Origin: CAKZQX01 sp034437035
GTDB taxonomy: Bacteria; Chloroflexota; Chloroflexia; Chloroflexales; Chloroflexaceae
Reading direction: 5' to 3'
Length of the DNA: 40,311 bases
NCBI GenBank assembly: GCA_034437035.1
Contig: DAOTUI010000005.1
Coordinates: 1 to 40,311 of the forward strand
Part shown: positions 24,790 through 34,133 of the stretch, in pieces
Position numbering within the stretch: the first letter of the stretch is position 1
Layout: every line of letters begins with the position of its first letter
Notes under the pieces: generated by a model
What the model was told of the DNA's origin: nothing
Databases searched by the model: none
What the model saw: only the letters and a program-made list of their open reading frames with translations
Translations under genes and position numbers: made by a program

Positions 24790-27700
24790 ATGTGCGACTA
24801 CGTCTCTCCTCAGCGCGATGCAGTGATGTCGCCGGATAGTATGCCCTGGTCGTTGCTCGACGCTCTGCCCGATGGATTGGCGGTCCTGGGGGCTGATGGC
24901 ACAATCGGATTTCTTAATGCCGCATGGGAAGCACACTATCAGGCCCATCCCGGTGTAGTCGATTATTTTGCTATCGGAAAGGATTTCTGTGACGCCTTCA
25001 GGTCCGTCTATGCCTCTGATCCGGTTGATGTGCAGATGCTGTCCGAGGGGGTGCAGGCCGTCTTGACGGGCCCGTCTGACCAGGCTACGTTTGCCTGTCC
25101 CCTGCCGGACGCCGGGCAGTTGCCGCTCACACATTCGGCGCAGCGCTGGATGCATTTCACCATTGTTCCCTACACGCTGGAGGGAAGGCGTGGCGCACTG
25201 GTGCAGCAGCGCATTATCGGGCCGTGTGATGCGGTGAAGCATTGTCATACAGGCGTAGAGCAGGCTATTATCAAGCTGGAAGATCAGGTGGTAGCGCGTA
25301 CAGCCGAGGTGCATCTGCTGCAAAAGGTGGTTGCAAATGCGCCTGACGGGATCGGGATTATTGTGCTGGACGGGAGCATTACCTATGCCAATCCAGCCCT
25401 CCATTCCATGTTGGGGTATGGTACCGAGTTGATTGGTACTGCCGCTACGGAAGTATACGACGCAGCGCCGGAGGATATCACGGACCTGATCCAGCATGTT
25501 ATTACCCACGAGTATTGGCAGGGCACCGTGATTCTCCGCCGCAAAGATGGCACAACCTTTCACGGACAGTTGTCGGCGCTGCGGATTTGCGATGACGATG
25601 GTCGTCCCCAGGCCGTCGCCGGTATTATCCGCGATATTACCGAGCGCAAAGCGATGGAAGAGGCGCTGCGGAGCAGCGAAGAGCGCTACCGGACGCTGGT
25701 CCGGAACTTCCCCGATGGGGCGGTCATTCTCTTTGATCACGATCTGCGTTATCTGGCTGCGGGTGGCGCGGCACTGGAAGCGTATGGAATTGATGCAGCG
25801 GAGCTCATCGGGAAAACGCTGTATGATGCGGTGTCACCTGCGAATCAGGCGCAGCTTATCACTGTGTATCGGGCGGCCCTGGCAGGCCGGACGGTTGTGA
25901 TCGAACTGGTTGCGCGTGAACAAACCTACCTGGTGAAGGCAATGCCCGTCAAAGATGTTGATGGGACAATCGTTTCAGGCATGATCATTTCCCTGGATAT
26001 TACCGAGCGCAAACGGGCGGAACTGGCGTTGCAGGTCAGCGAGGCACGGTTGCATCATCTGCTCAGTTCCAGCCCGGTGGTGATCTATAGCTGCCAGGCA
26101 ACGGGTGATTTTGGCGCAACATTTATGAGTGAGAATGTGACCACTCACTTTGGGTATGAACCGCACCAGTTCACAGGTAGTTCATCCTTCTGGGCTGATC
26201 ATATCCATCCTGATGATGCTTCCCGTATTTTTGCGGATCTGCAGCGGGTGTTTGACTATGATGAATATGTGCATGAGTACCGGTTTCTGCATCAAAATGG
26301 AACATACCGCTGGGTGCATGATCGCCTCCGGTTAATCCGTGATGCCGCCGGGCAGCCGGTTGAAATGGTGGGCTCCTGGAAAGATATCACCGAACGCAAG
26401 CGGGCGGAACTGGCGCTTCAGCAGGCGTACGCTGATCTGGAATGCCGGGTGGTTGAACGTACCACGGAACTCTCTCAGACAAACCAGGCATTGCAGGCCG
26501 AGATTGCGGAACGGAAAAGTGCCGAAGCGGCCCTACGTCAGAGTGAAGAACAGTTTCGTGCCTTCTTTGAAGAAGCACCGGTTGGAATAGGTGTATCCCG
26601 TAATGGCATGATTTTGATGGTCAATCCGGCTTATCTGCAGATGTTTGGGTATGACCGATCGGTCGAGGTTGCCGGGAAACCAATAAGCGATTTTATTGTT
26701 CCTGATGAGTGTCAGGTAGCCGTGGAACGTGCGGTACGGCGTTATCAGGGTGAAATGGTTGAAAGCCACTTTGAGTTGACCGGATTGCGTCAGGATGGTA
26801 CATCTTTCCCAACTATCTGTGATGCGACCAGTATTGTCTTAATGGATGGACAGCCGGCATCCGTGGCCTTTTTTATAGATATTACTGAGCAGAAACAGGC
26901 TGAAATGGCGCTGGCCTCCGAGCGCGCTTCCCTGGCCGATCGGGTTGCAGAGCGGACATCCGATCTCAGCGTGGCGAATGCCGAACTGGCGCGGGCGGTG
27001 CGGGCCAAGGATGAGTTTCTGGCGAATATGAGTCACGAGTTACGCACGCCGCTGAACTCAATTCTCGGACTATGCGAGGGCATCCAGGAGGGGGTCTATG
27101 GTCCGATTACCACAACAAAACAGCGTACCATTGTCGGGATGGTCGAAGAGAGTGGTCGTCATCTGTTGACGCTGATCAATGACATTCTGGATCTGGCGAA
27201 GATTGAGGCCGGCAAAGCTGAATTGGATATGACAACCTTTGCGCCTGAACTGGTATGTCAGGCCAGTTTGCGGATGATTAAGCAGATGGCAGCAAAGAAA
27301 CGCATCACTGTCGGTGAGAATCTGGACACTGCGGTGACGCTCCTGCGCGCGGATGAGCGCCGCCTCAAACAGATCCTGGTAAATCTGTTAAGCAATGCGG
27401 TGAAATTTACGCCAGAGCGGGGTATGGTCGGGTTGGAAGTGACCAGCGACCGCGAGCAGCAGGTGGTTCACTTTACCGTCTGGGATACCGGGATTGGCAT
27501 CCCCCAGGATAAATTGGATCGCCTGTTCAAACCGTTTGTTCAGGTCGATGGTGGCTTGAATCGCTCCCACGAGGGGACTGGGTTGGGTCTGGCGCTCGTC
27601 TCCCGGTTGACGGAGTTGCACGGTGGCAGCGTCACCATTGCCGGCGAACCGGGCCAGGGCAGCCGCTTTACCGTGTCGCTTCCCTGGCAGCCGTTTGCTA

Positions 27701-28536
27701 TGCCGGTAGAACCGGCGACAGATCTGAACGAGCCATCGGTTAAGACTGTGCAGGGTAGGCAGTTACGGCAGGTCTTCCTGGTTGAAGACTCGCCTGCATC
27801 AGTTGATCAGATCCGGCGGTATTTGGATGAACTGGATATCGTAACAACGACTGTTAACCAGGGCGATGATGTTGTGCAGCAGGCATTGGAGTTGCATCCC
27901 GATCTGATCATTCTGGATCTGCTGTTGCCGGGTGTATCCGGGTGGGATATACTGACAGCATTAAAAGCCCATCCGCAGGCGCAGTATATTCCGGTGCTGG
28001 TAGTATCGGTGGTTGAGGAGCGGGCACGGGGGCAGATGCTGGGGGCAACCGGGTATCTGGTCAAGCCCTTCTCGCGCCAGGATCTGTATGCCGCCCTGGG
28101 CAAGATCTTTCCGTCCGACTCACCGGCTTTTGTGCAGGCACTGGCGGAATTGCCGCTGCCGGTGGCCCGGGACAATGCTCCGCTGATTCTGCTGGCTGAG
28201 GATAATGAACAGAGCAGCACGCTGGTCTCCGACTATCTTATCAGCAAGGGTTACCGGGTGATGGTGGCGCGGAATGGTGCCGAGGCGATCGCCTATGCCC
28301 GCGAGATGCAGCCGGCCTTGATTCTGATGGATGTGCAGATGCCGGGCATTGATGGTCTGGAGGCAACCCGCATGATTCGGGCCGACGCTGACATGAACGG
28401 CATCCCGATCATTGCCCTGACCGCCCTGACGATGCCCGGCGACCGCGAACGCTGCCTGGAGGCAGGCGCGGACGACTACCTCAGCAAACCCGTCAGTTTG
28501 AAGCAACTGGTACAGACGGTAGAGGAGTATGTGTGA
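24790..28536 (+). CDS. Multi-PAS hybrid histidine kinase with two receiver domains
   Basis: 1248 residues, soluble. PAS-like domains lie at about 19-140, 175-290, 295-410, 415-540 and 585-705, most ending in ITERK-type motifs, with a coiled coil around 540-580. HisKA has His749 (FLANMSHELRTPLN). The HATPase domain (about 850-965) shows LVNLLSNAVKFTP, WDTGIGIPQDK and GTGLGLALVSRL. Receiver 1 (about 995-1110) has phospho-acceptor Asp1043 (LIILDLLLPG) and LVKPFS; receiver 2 (about 1130-1248) has Asp1181 (LILMDVQMPG) and LSKPVS. This is a phosphorelay hub; the final output is not encoded here. AAGGAGG lies 7 nt before the ATG. Its stop overlaps the start of the next gene (GTGA), so the two are translationally coupled. 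Confidence 0.95.
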   Translation: MCDYVSPQRDAVMSPDSMPWSLLDALPDGLAVLGADGTIGFLNAAWEAHYQAHPGVVDYFAIGKDFCDAFRSVYASDPVDVQMLSEGVQAVLTGPSDQATFACPLPDAGQLPLTHSAQRWMHFTIVPYTLEGRRGALVQQRIIGPCDAVKHCHTGVEQAIIKLEDQVVARTAEVHLLQKVVANAPDGIGIIVLDGSITYANPALHSMLGYGTELIGTAATEVYDAAPEDITDLIQHVITHEYWQGTVILRRKDGTTFHGQLSALRICDDDGRPQAVAGIIRDITERKAMEEALRSSEERYRTLVRNFPDGAVILFDHDLRYLAAGGAALEAYGIDAAELIGKTLYDAVSPANQAQLITVYRAALAGRTVVIELVAREQTYLVKAMPVKDVDGTIVSGMIISLDITERKRAELALQVSEARLHHLLSSSPVVIYSCQATGDFGATFMSENVTTHFGYEPHQFTGSSSFWADHIHPDDASRIFADLQRVFDYDEYVHEYRFLHQNGTYRWVHDRLRLIRDAAGQPVEMVGSWKDITERKRAELALQQAYADLECRVVERTTELSQTNQALQAEIAERKSAEAALRQSEEQFRAFFEEAPVGIGVSRNGMILMVNPAYLQMFGYDRSVEVAGKPISDFIVPDECQVAVERAVRRYQGEMVESHFELTGLRQDGTSFPTICDATSIVLMDGQPASVAFFIDITEQKQAEMALASERASLADRVAERTSDLSVANAELARAVRAKDEFLANMSHELRTPLNSILGLCEGIQEGVYGPITTTKQRTIVGMVEESGRHLLTLINDILDLAKIEAGKAELDMTTFAPELVCQASLRMIKQMAAKKRITVGENLDTAVTLLRADERRLKQILVNLLSNAVKFTPERGMVGLEVTSDREQQVVHFTVWDTGIGIPQDKLDRLFKPFVQVDGGLNRSHEGTGLGLALVSRLTELHGGSVTIAGEPGQGSRFTVSLPWQPFAMPVEPATDLNEPSVKTVQGRQLRQVFLVEDSPASVDQIRRYLDELDIVTTTVNQGDDVVQQALELHPDLIILDLLLPGVSGWDILTALKAHPQAQYIPVLVVSVVEERARGQMLGATGYLVKPFSRQDLYAALGKIFPSDSPAFVQALAELPLPVARDNAPLILLAEDNEQSSTLVSDYLISKGYRVMVARNGAEAIAYAREMQPALILMDVQMPGIDGLEATRMIRADADMNGIPIIALTALTMPGDRERCLEAGADDYLSKPVSLKQLVQTVEEYV

Positions 28537-29444
28537 GCGATAGCTATTCCAACCAGCCGCCATCCGCGCGGCATGCCGACGCAGGTGAGTCGCCCGGTGT
28601 GCCGCCGGAACTACCACCACTGCCGCCGGGTCAGCCTGCTCCATCGCCGGCGACGCCGCGGCCTCCCCGGAGTTCGCGTACGTTCTGGCTGCTGCTCGGT
28701 GGGGGTGGCTGTCTGGTGGTAGTTCTGCTGGTGGCGTGTGTGGGATTAGTTATCTCGCTGGTTTTTATTGTGGAGTCGGACACCAGTATCCGGTCGCCCG
28801 GTGGGGTGACGGCGGTGCCCGACATGATTGCTTCCACGCCCCGGTCAGAAGCTGTTACGCAAGAGATTTTGCTACAGGATACGCTGGCACGTGCAGAGGA
28901 CAGCCGCATGATCGTCGATGAAGATGAGACTGTCCGGTATGCCTTTGAGGAGGGGCGCTACCTGATCACGGTAAAACCGACGGACCAGATTGCCTGGAGT
29001 CTGGCCGAGGGAACGTATGCTGATAACCTGGCGATCCAGGTCGTCACCACCGTGGAGAGTGACCCGGAGCAGGCTGCGGGTGGGATCATGTTTCGCTACC
29101 AGGACGAGGCAAACTTTTATCTTTATACCGTCTCGGGTAATGGGTTTTATTCCCTGGAACTGCTGGAAAATGACCAGTGGATAACGCTGATTGACTGGAC
29201 GCCCTCCGAGGCTATCGCGGTAGGCTCCGCATCCAGTTCGGCTTCCACGAACACACTTCGGGTTGAGGTAGCGAGCAATCGGATTGCGCTGTTTGTGAAT
29301 AATATCCGGCTTGAGGAAACGATTGACAGCACCTTTACCGGGGGCGAGGTTGGACTGGTGACTTCGACCTTTGATCTGGGCAATGGCCGGGTTGCCTTCC
29401 GTGATCTCCTGATTACGCAACCGGCTGCCGGTACGAACGACTGA
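28533..29444 (+). CDS. Membrane-anchored protein with a lectin/LamG-like (concanavalin A fold) outer domain
   Basis: 303 residues. A Pro-rich cytoplasmic N-terminus (about 20-48), one membrane segment (about 51-80), a short stalk, then a beta-rich domain (about 115-297). That domain has GGIMFRYQDEANFYLYTVSGNGFYSLE and LFVNNIRLEETIDSTFTGGEVGLVTST (in shorter terms: FRYQD, YLYTV, TGGEVGLV), the pattern of DUF1080/LamG-type concanavalin A folds that bind or process glycans. No hydrolytic site is evident, so binding is more likely. It starts with GTG overlapping the kinase stop by 4 bp, implying a shared role, perhaps envelope sensing. Confidence 0.8.
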   Translation: MSDSYSNQPPSARHADAGESPGVPPELPPLPPGQPAPSPATPRPPRSSRTFWLLLGGGGCLVVVLLVACVGLVISLVFIVESDTSIRSPGGVTAVPDMIASTPRSEAVTQEILLQDTLARAEDSRMIVDEDETVRYAFEEGRYLITVKPTDQIAWSLAEGTYADNLAIQVVTTVESDPEQAAGGIMFRYQDEANFYLYTVSGNGFYSLELLENDQWITLIDWTPSEAIAVGSASSSASTNTLRVEVASNRIALFVNNIRLEETIDSTFTGGEVGLVTSTFDLGNGRVAFRDLLITQPAAGTND

Positions 29445-29456
29445 CCAGCATGAGCC

Positions 29457-30644
29457 TCACCAGAAGCTGAGTTGCTCCACCACAACGGGACCGTGCGGCG
29501 CGTAGTGCTGCTGGAGTGCGCTGCTATCGCGCCCAAAGAAACGTCCGTCAAGGGTCACAAAGTCGCGGGCGCGGCCCGCCTGCGTCCCCAAACTTGCCAG
29601 ATGTTCCGGCTCACGGAAGGCATGCGTGCGGCGCAGGCGCACAATCCGGCGCACACTGACCGGCCCCAGCCCGGGAATACGCAGCAGCGTTTCCGGGGAG
29701 GCGCTATTCAGCTCAACCGGGAAAAATTCGGGATGCGCCAGCGCCCAGGCCAGCTTCGGGTCCAGATGCAACGGCAGATTACCCCCGGCATCAAAGGGCA
29801 TCTCGCCCGTGACAAAGCCATAGTTGCGCAGCAGCCAGTCGGCCTGATGCAACCGTTGCACCCGCAGAAAGGGTGTCGCCGCGGCGGACTCAAGCGGGGT
29901 TCCGCGCGCCGGCCGGAACGCTCCGAAATAGACCCGGCGCAGGCGCAGATCATCGTAGAGCCGCGTGCTCATCCCCAGCAGATCGCGGTCCTGCTCCCCG
30001 GCAGCCCCCACCACAAACTGCGTTGCCAGCCCGGTTAAGGGCAACTCCGTGTGCTGCTGCCAGGTATGCGCCCAGCGCAGACGCTCCAGCAGGTCGTTGT
30101 GCCAGTCCCGCTCCGGCGAAACCCGCGCCAGGTAGTCGGGTCCGGGGGCTTCCAGGTTCAGGCTCACCCGATTTGCCAGGCGGGCTGCCCGTTCGACATC
30201 GCCGGCGGTGGTGCCGGGCAGCAGTTTGACATGCACATAGCCGTCATACTGATGCTGTGTGCGCAGCGCCTCCACACCATCCAGCATCTGCTCGACCGCC
30301 CGATGAATATTGCCATCCACCGCGGTTGAGAGAAAGAGCCCCTGCACTGCCCCGGCCTGGTAACGCGGCAAGAAGATGCGCGCCAGTTCCGCCGGTTCCA
30401 GCGCGGCCCGCTCGGTCGTGTCACTGTCGGCGCGCAGGGGGCAGTAGGCGCAGTTCCAGGCGCAGGCACTGCTCATCAGCAGGCGCAAGACGGGGCGGGC
30501 CTTGCCGTTATCGTCGTCCACGGCGGTGCCATCCGGCCGGCGGGTTTTCTTCGGCGTAAACCGCCGCCCCTTCTGCCCAAAGCTGTCGCAGACATCAAAG
30601 CGCGCGGCCGGGGCGAGCAGTTCGAGTTTCGTTTCAAGATCCAT
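29457..30644 (-). CDS. Radical SAM protein with helix-hairpin-helix domain (putative DNA modification/repair)
   Basis: 395 residues. The Fe-S cluster motif is CAWNCAYCPL (Cys61, Cys65, Cys68; CxxxCxxC). A TIM-barrel middle follows, then an HhH DNA-binding segment near 315-345 (NSASPETLLRIPGLGPVSVRRIV in short motifs RIPGLG and PVSVRRIV). This arrangement matches the family annotated as putative DNA modification/repair radical SAM proteins, often beside uracil-DNA glycosylase-like genes; no such gene is in the window. The reaction is not established. It lies 32 bp after the Mrr gene on the same strand and ends 12 bp from the convergent lectin-like gene, leaving no room for a terminator. Confidence 0.88.
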   Translation of the reverse strand: MDLETKLELLAPAARFDVCDSFGQKGRRFTPKKTRRPDGTAVDDDNGKARPVLRLLMSSACAWNCAYCPLRADSDTTERAALEPAELARIFLPRYQAGAVQGLFLSTAVDGNIHRAVEQMLDGVEALRTQHQYDGYVHVKLLPGTTAGDVERAARLANRVSLNLEAPGPDYLARVSPERDWHNDLLERLRWAHTWQQHTELPLTGLATQFVVGAAGEQDRDLLGMSTRLYDDLRLRRVYFGAFRPARGTPLESAAATPFLRVQRLHQADWLLRNYGFVTGEMPFDAGGNLPLHLDPKLAWALAHPEFFPVELNSASPETLLRIPGLGPVSVRRIVRLRRTHAFREPEHLASLGTQAGRARDFVTLDGRFFGRDSSALQQHYAPHGPVVVEQLSFW

Positions 30645-30676
30645 CTTTATAAGATAAGAGTGGGTTAAACTCAGAC

Positions 30677-31567
30677 CTACTGAAAATCCGAAAAAAAGTG
30701 ATTATTGATCGTGTACACAGTCTTGGGAATTAGACCAAGCTGTAGTGTCGCAAACATGTCTATGAGTTTTTCACCATCAACCAGTTCGATTGGTGGTACT
30801 CCGTCACGAATCGCTTCTTTGCGCGCATCTGACGTGAATGTACTCGTGGTAATGATAATACCTTTATCTGCACGTCCCATCATCGCACCGCGAAAATCCC
30901 GAACAACTGGTGAACTGACTGGTATTGAGTATCTTTTGCACTGAAAGTAAACCTGGAAGCTCACGAAAGGGTTCATTTGAAGAACACCATGACCGTCAAG
31001 TCCACCATCACCACTGCGTCCCGTAACTGTAACTTGCTGGAAACCTGACTCGCGCAGTAGTCTCTGACAGAGACGTTCAAATCCAGTAGGAGGTAATGAT
31101 TTCAGGAGAGAAATCAGTGCGACTCGGTGGTCAACCTTTTCAAAAAAGGTTACTTCATGGACTGGTTCTTCGTCTAAGTCAGCGGATACTTCTCCTGTCT
31201 GTTTGGCTGTATCTTTCTCCTGGCGGATTTGTTGTTGAACATTACGAAAGATAGCCAAAGCATCTTTATCAGATAGCGTGGATCTTAACCCTTTTTCTGT
31301 CAAGCTCCAAACACCGCGTTCAGATGCATCTATGAAACTGGTTTTAGCAAGATAGAAGCGAGCCCAGTTAATTTGATTACGGAGCCGGAATCCTCCGCTC
31401 TTGAGTTGCTCATTTTGTTCTTGTTCTGAGATTTCCAGGTTATTGAAAATGAGTTCTTCAACTTCGGAAGGGCGACCAGAACCACCAAGTTCTTTGAGTG
31501 CATCAATGACCGGACCAAAGAAGCGAACGAATTGCGGACCTTTATTGTCCTTCCTGGCTCTTGCCAT
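30677..31567 (-). CDS. mrr: Mrr-type restriction endonuclease
   Basis: 296 residues. An N-terminal winged-helix Mrr_N region (about 10-95) is followed by a charged linker and the Mrr catalytic domain of the PD-(D/E)XK fold (about 155-285). The domain contains FERLCQRLLRESGF (Glu164), GRSGDGGLDG (Asp191) and the QxK motif FQCKRY (Gln209, Lys211). Mrr enzymes cut modified (methylated) DNA and need no partner methylase. The gene is visibly richer in A/T than its neighbours, with different codon choice, which suggests horizontal acquisition. AGGAG lies seven bases before the ATG. It sits just upstream of a DNA-directed radical SAM gene, and the two may form a small DNA-modification or defence unit. 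Confidence 0.92.
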   Translation of the reverse strand: MARARKDNKGPQFVRFFGPVIDALKELGGSGRPSEVEELIFNNLEISEQEQNEQLKSGGFRLRNQINWARFYLAKTSFIDASERGVWSLTEKGLRSTLSDKDALAIFRNVQQQIRQEKDTAKQTGEVSADLDEEPVHEVTFFEKVDHRVALISLLKSLPPTGFERLCQRLLRESGFQQVTVTGRSGDGGLDGHGVLQMNPFVSFQVYFQCKRYSIPVSSPVVRDFRGAMMGRADKGIIITTSTFTSDARKEAIRDGVPPIELVDGEKLIDMFATLQLGLIPKTVYTINNHFFSDFQ

Positions 31568-31720
31568 AACTAAACTCCTGCCTTCAAAATATTGCTAGTA
31601 CAGTGTGGCAGAGATAACGTGATAGCTTGTTATCCTCTTCGCTGTGCTGTGCTGTTGGTTTCTTCGTGTTTTTGTGAGGTAGCAGCACGAATCTAACTAT
31701 ATCGTACCACATACTGCGGG

Positions 31721-31726
31721 TATAAT
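31721..31726 (+). promoter_or_regulatory. -10 element for the alpha/beta hydrolase gene
   Basis: A consensus TATAAT lies 45 bp before the GTG start. The expected -35 position (31698-31703) reads TATATC, a poor match. Confidence 0.4.
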
Positions 31727-31771
31727 GAGACAGATACCCGGTGATGAAAGTTATGCGGTAAGGAGGTCACA

Positions 31772-32551
31772 GTGCAAACAGAGGTAAACGGCATCACCCT
31801 GAACTATCGAGACCAGGGTCAGGGTACGCCCCTGTTGCTGGTGCATGCATTCCCACTGAGTGGTGCGATGTGGCAGCCCCAGATTGATGTGCTGTCCGAG
31901 CGGTTTCGGGTGATCGCGCCCGACCTGCGCGGCTTTGGGGAGAGCACGGTGCCGCCCGGTCCCTACGCAATGGAGATCTTCGCCGATGACCTGGCGGAGT
32001 TGCTGGATGCGTTGAACGTAGAACGTGTGGTGCTGGGGGGCCTGTCGATGGGGGGCTATATCGCATTTGCCTTCTGGCGGAAATATGCCGCACGGGTGCA
32101 GGCGCTCGTTCTGTCGGATACGCGCGCACATGCCGATACCGAAGAGGGCAAAGCGGGGCGCGAAAACAATGCACAGATTGCCGAGGCGCAGGGGGCCGGC
32201 GCTATCGCCGATCAGATGCTGCCCAAGTTGCTGGCAACAGATGCCTCCCCCGAACTGCAGGCGCAGGTGCGGAGCATTATCGAGCGCAACTCGCCGCAGG
32301 GTATTGCCGGCGCGCTGCGCGGGATGGCTCTCCGTCCGGACGCGACCGAACTGCTGCCCCAGATCAGCGTCCCGACGCTCTTTCTGGTTGGTACGGAAGA
32401 TACGCTCACAACGCCCGAGGTTATGCGGGAGATGCAGACCGCCGTACCTGATAGCCGGTTGGTCGAGATTCCCGGCGCGGCGCATGTCGCCGGCCTGGAA
32501 AACCCCGGCGCCTTCAATACGGCCCTGAGCGAATTCTTACGCACCCTGTAG
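31772..32551 (+). CDS. Alpha/beta hydrolase
   Basis: 259 residues of the alpha/beta-hydrolase fold: oxyanion region LLLVHAFPLSGAMW, strand-5 LRGFGES, nucleophile elbow GLSMGGY (Ser92), acid in LVGTEDTLTTPE (around Asp207), and His238 in GAAHVAGLENP. The sequence is like 3-oxoadipate enol-lactonase or esterase-type members, but the substrate cannot be told. The start is GTG at 31772 with AAGGAGG five bases upstream. It is divergent from mrr and convergent with the LCP gene, so it is monocistronic. Confidence 0.92.
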   Translation: MQTEVNGITLNYRDQGQGTPLLLVHAFPLSGAMWQPQIDVLSERFRVIAPDLRGFGESTVPPGPYAMEIFADDLAELLDALNVERVVLGGLSMGGYIAFAFWRKYAARVQALVLSDTRAHADTEEGKAGRENNAQIAEAQGAGAIADQMLPKLLATDASPELQAQVRSIIERNSPQGIAGALRGMALRPDATELLPQISVPTLFLVGTEDTLTTPEVMREMQTAVPDSRLVEIPGAAHVAGLENPGAFNTALSEFLRTL

Positions 32552-32578
32552 CGCGGCGTATGTCTCCATCCTAAATAC

Positions 32579-32620
32579 GGACTACGGACTACGGACTACG
32601 GACTACAGACTACGGACTAC
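32579..32620 (+). repeat. GGACTAC heptamer tandem repeat, six units
   Basis: Six consecutive 7-bp units GGACTAC, the fifth AGACTAC, lie between the stop codons of the convergent hydrolase and LCP genes. The unit is the same as before hisC. Confidence 0.92.
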
Positions 32621-32626
32621 GCTCCA

Positions 32627-34075
32627 TCATCGTCCCCCGGCCCAACGCTCCTGGTAATCCTGCCCCAATACAATCACAATATCGGTCTGGTAGGGTGCCG
32701 GGGGCGTATCGGCGGCGGGTTCGGCCTGCACATAGTCCGACTCGACGCCGAGCAGTTGCGCCAGCCGCCGGCGGGTCTCCGGGTGATGGGTGTAGTCAAT
32801 AATCAGTGTATGCTCGTAGAGGCCGGGCGCATCGCCGGCTTCGGCCATCAGGAAGCCCTGTGATTCCAGGTTGTTCGTCACGCGGGTTGCCAGGCCACGC
32901 ACGCCCGCGCCATTCTGCACCTGCACCCGCGCAACCTTGCCGTCCGCCTGGGGGCCGGCCAGCAGGCGGGCAACCTGCGCTTCCACATCGCGCTGATCCC
33001 AGTAGATATCCGAGCCGGCTTCCGTCACAATGCGCACATCATCCGGGTTAATGCTCAACTGAACAATCCGCTCCGGCGTGAGCATCTGTGCCAGGTTGAC
33101 CAGATCGCGCAGCACCGCCGGGTCGCTGAGCGGGAGTGTCGTCGCAACGGTCTGCTCAAGATCGTTGACCAGTTCCGGCAGGAGTGCTGCTTGATCCAGC
33201 AACCCGCGCCGGCGTACATCCCGCAGCATCGCCTTGAGCACCTGCTGTTGGCGGCGGCTGCGGTCAAAATCGCTGTCGCTGTGGCGCGAACGGGCATAGT
33301 GCAGCGCCGTCTGCCCATCCAACACCTGCAGACCGGCAGGAATGTAGATGCGCTCGTAGCCGAAATCCTCCGTGGGATATTCGGGGTCCAGCAGCGGACG
33401 CGGTACATCAACGGTAATCCCGCCGAGTGTATCCACAATCATCTCAAAGCCATGAAAATCAACCTGCGAGATATAGTCGATCTCTAGTCCCAGAAAATTC
33501 TCAACCGTTTCGGCGGCGAGGGCTCCCCCGGCAGCGGCGGGATCGGTCCCGCGCCCGTACAGCGTGTCGGCATTGGCATAGCCGTAGGTATAGGCAGCGT
33601 TGATCTTTTGCTGCCCCAGTCGCGGAATCTGAACTACCGAGTCGCGCGGAATTGAGAGCATCCCGGCCCAGCGCTCAACCGGATCGATATGCACGACAAT
33701 CAGCGTATCGCTACGCACACCTTCGTCGGGGTTGTCGCGCTGATCGACACCGACCAGCAAAACATTGAAGGGCTGGCGCAACGTTTTCATCTGGGGTGTG
33801 GCGGCGACTTCCTCCCCCGGCGCATTATTACTACTACTATCGGCAACGGCCTGGCGCGGGTCACGCTGCTCGAGCGCTTCCAGCGTTTCCGTGGCGCGCC
33901 GCGTAACAAAGGAGAAGAAAATGCCGGCGAGTATCAGGATAAAAAATGCGCCTACCAGGATCGACTCGCAGCCACTGCGTTGTTTGGAGCGTGCCCGTAT
34001 CGAACCGCCGGCACGACGCAGAGCTACACGCTCACGCGCGGTACGGTACGGGTGTCGGGGACGTGTAGAAGGCAT
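32627..34075 (-). CDS. LytR-CpsA-Psr family glycopolymer transferase with LytR_C domain
   Basis: 482 residues. A basic cytoplasmic N-terminus and one membrane segment (about 39-60) precede the LCP catalytic domain (about 103-275) with NVLLVGVDQR, RSDTLIVVHIDP, SIPRDSVV and HYARSRHSDSDFDRSRRQQ-type Arg/Asp clusters. A LytR_C domain follows at about 385-470 (VQVQNGAGVRGLATRVTNNL). LCP enzymes move lipid-linked glycopolymers onto peptidoglycan or proteins outside the membrane, which fits the VanW, sortase and MurI genes nearby. GAGG lies before the ATG. The TATAGA -10 at 34114-34119 is only 14 bp from element copy 10, so the -35 region would fall in the element's terminal repeat. Confidence 0.93.
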   Translation of the reverse strand: MPSTRPRHPYRTARERVALRRAGGSIRARSKQRSGCESILVGAFFILILAGIFFSFVTRRATETLEALEQRDPRQAVADSSSNNAPGEEVAATPQMKTLRQPFNVLLVGVDQRDNPDEGVRSDTLIVVHIDPVERWAGMLSIPRDSVVQIPRLGQQKINAAYTYGYANADTLYGRGTDPAAAGGALAAETVENFLGLEIDYISQVDFHGFEMIVDTLGGITVDVPRPLLDPEYPTEDFGYERIYIPAGLQVLDGQTALHYARSRHSDSDFDRSRRQQQVLKAMLRDVRRRGLLDQAALLPELVNDLEQTVATTLPLSDPAVLRDLVNLAQMLTPERIVQLSINPDDVRIVTEAGSDIYWDQRDVEAQVARLLAGPQADGKVARVQVQNGAGVRGLATRVTNNLESQGFLMAEAGDAPGLYEHTLIIDYTHHPETRRRLAQLLGVESDYVQAEPAADTPPAPYQTDIVIVLGQDYQERWAGGR

Positions 34076-34113
34076 CAGGTTCCTCGAGTAAACTTATCGG
34101 CATGTCATACAAA

Positions 34114-34119
34114 TCTATA
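34114..34119 (-). promoter_or_regulatory. Possible -10 of the LCP gene
   Basis: Minus strand TATAGA, 38 bp before the ATG. The 17-bp-spaced -35 position reads TAAGTC and lies inside the end of element copy 10, so an original -35 may have been replaced. Confidence 0.35.
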
Positions 34120-34133
34120 GCAGTCCTAACTGA

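Noticed and set aside
24694..25740. 348-residue minus-strand open frame
   Set aside because: Antisense of the multi-PAS kinase N-terminus, which has clear PAS motifs and a strong ribosome site.
32579..32620. Tandem heptamers considered as a CRISPR array, origin iterons or telomere-like repeat
   Set aside because: Units are contiguous with no spacers, there is no dnaA or parAB context, and the array lies between two convergent gene ends.
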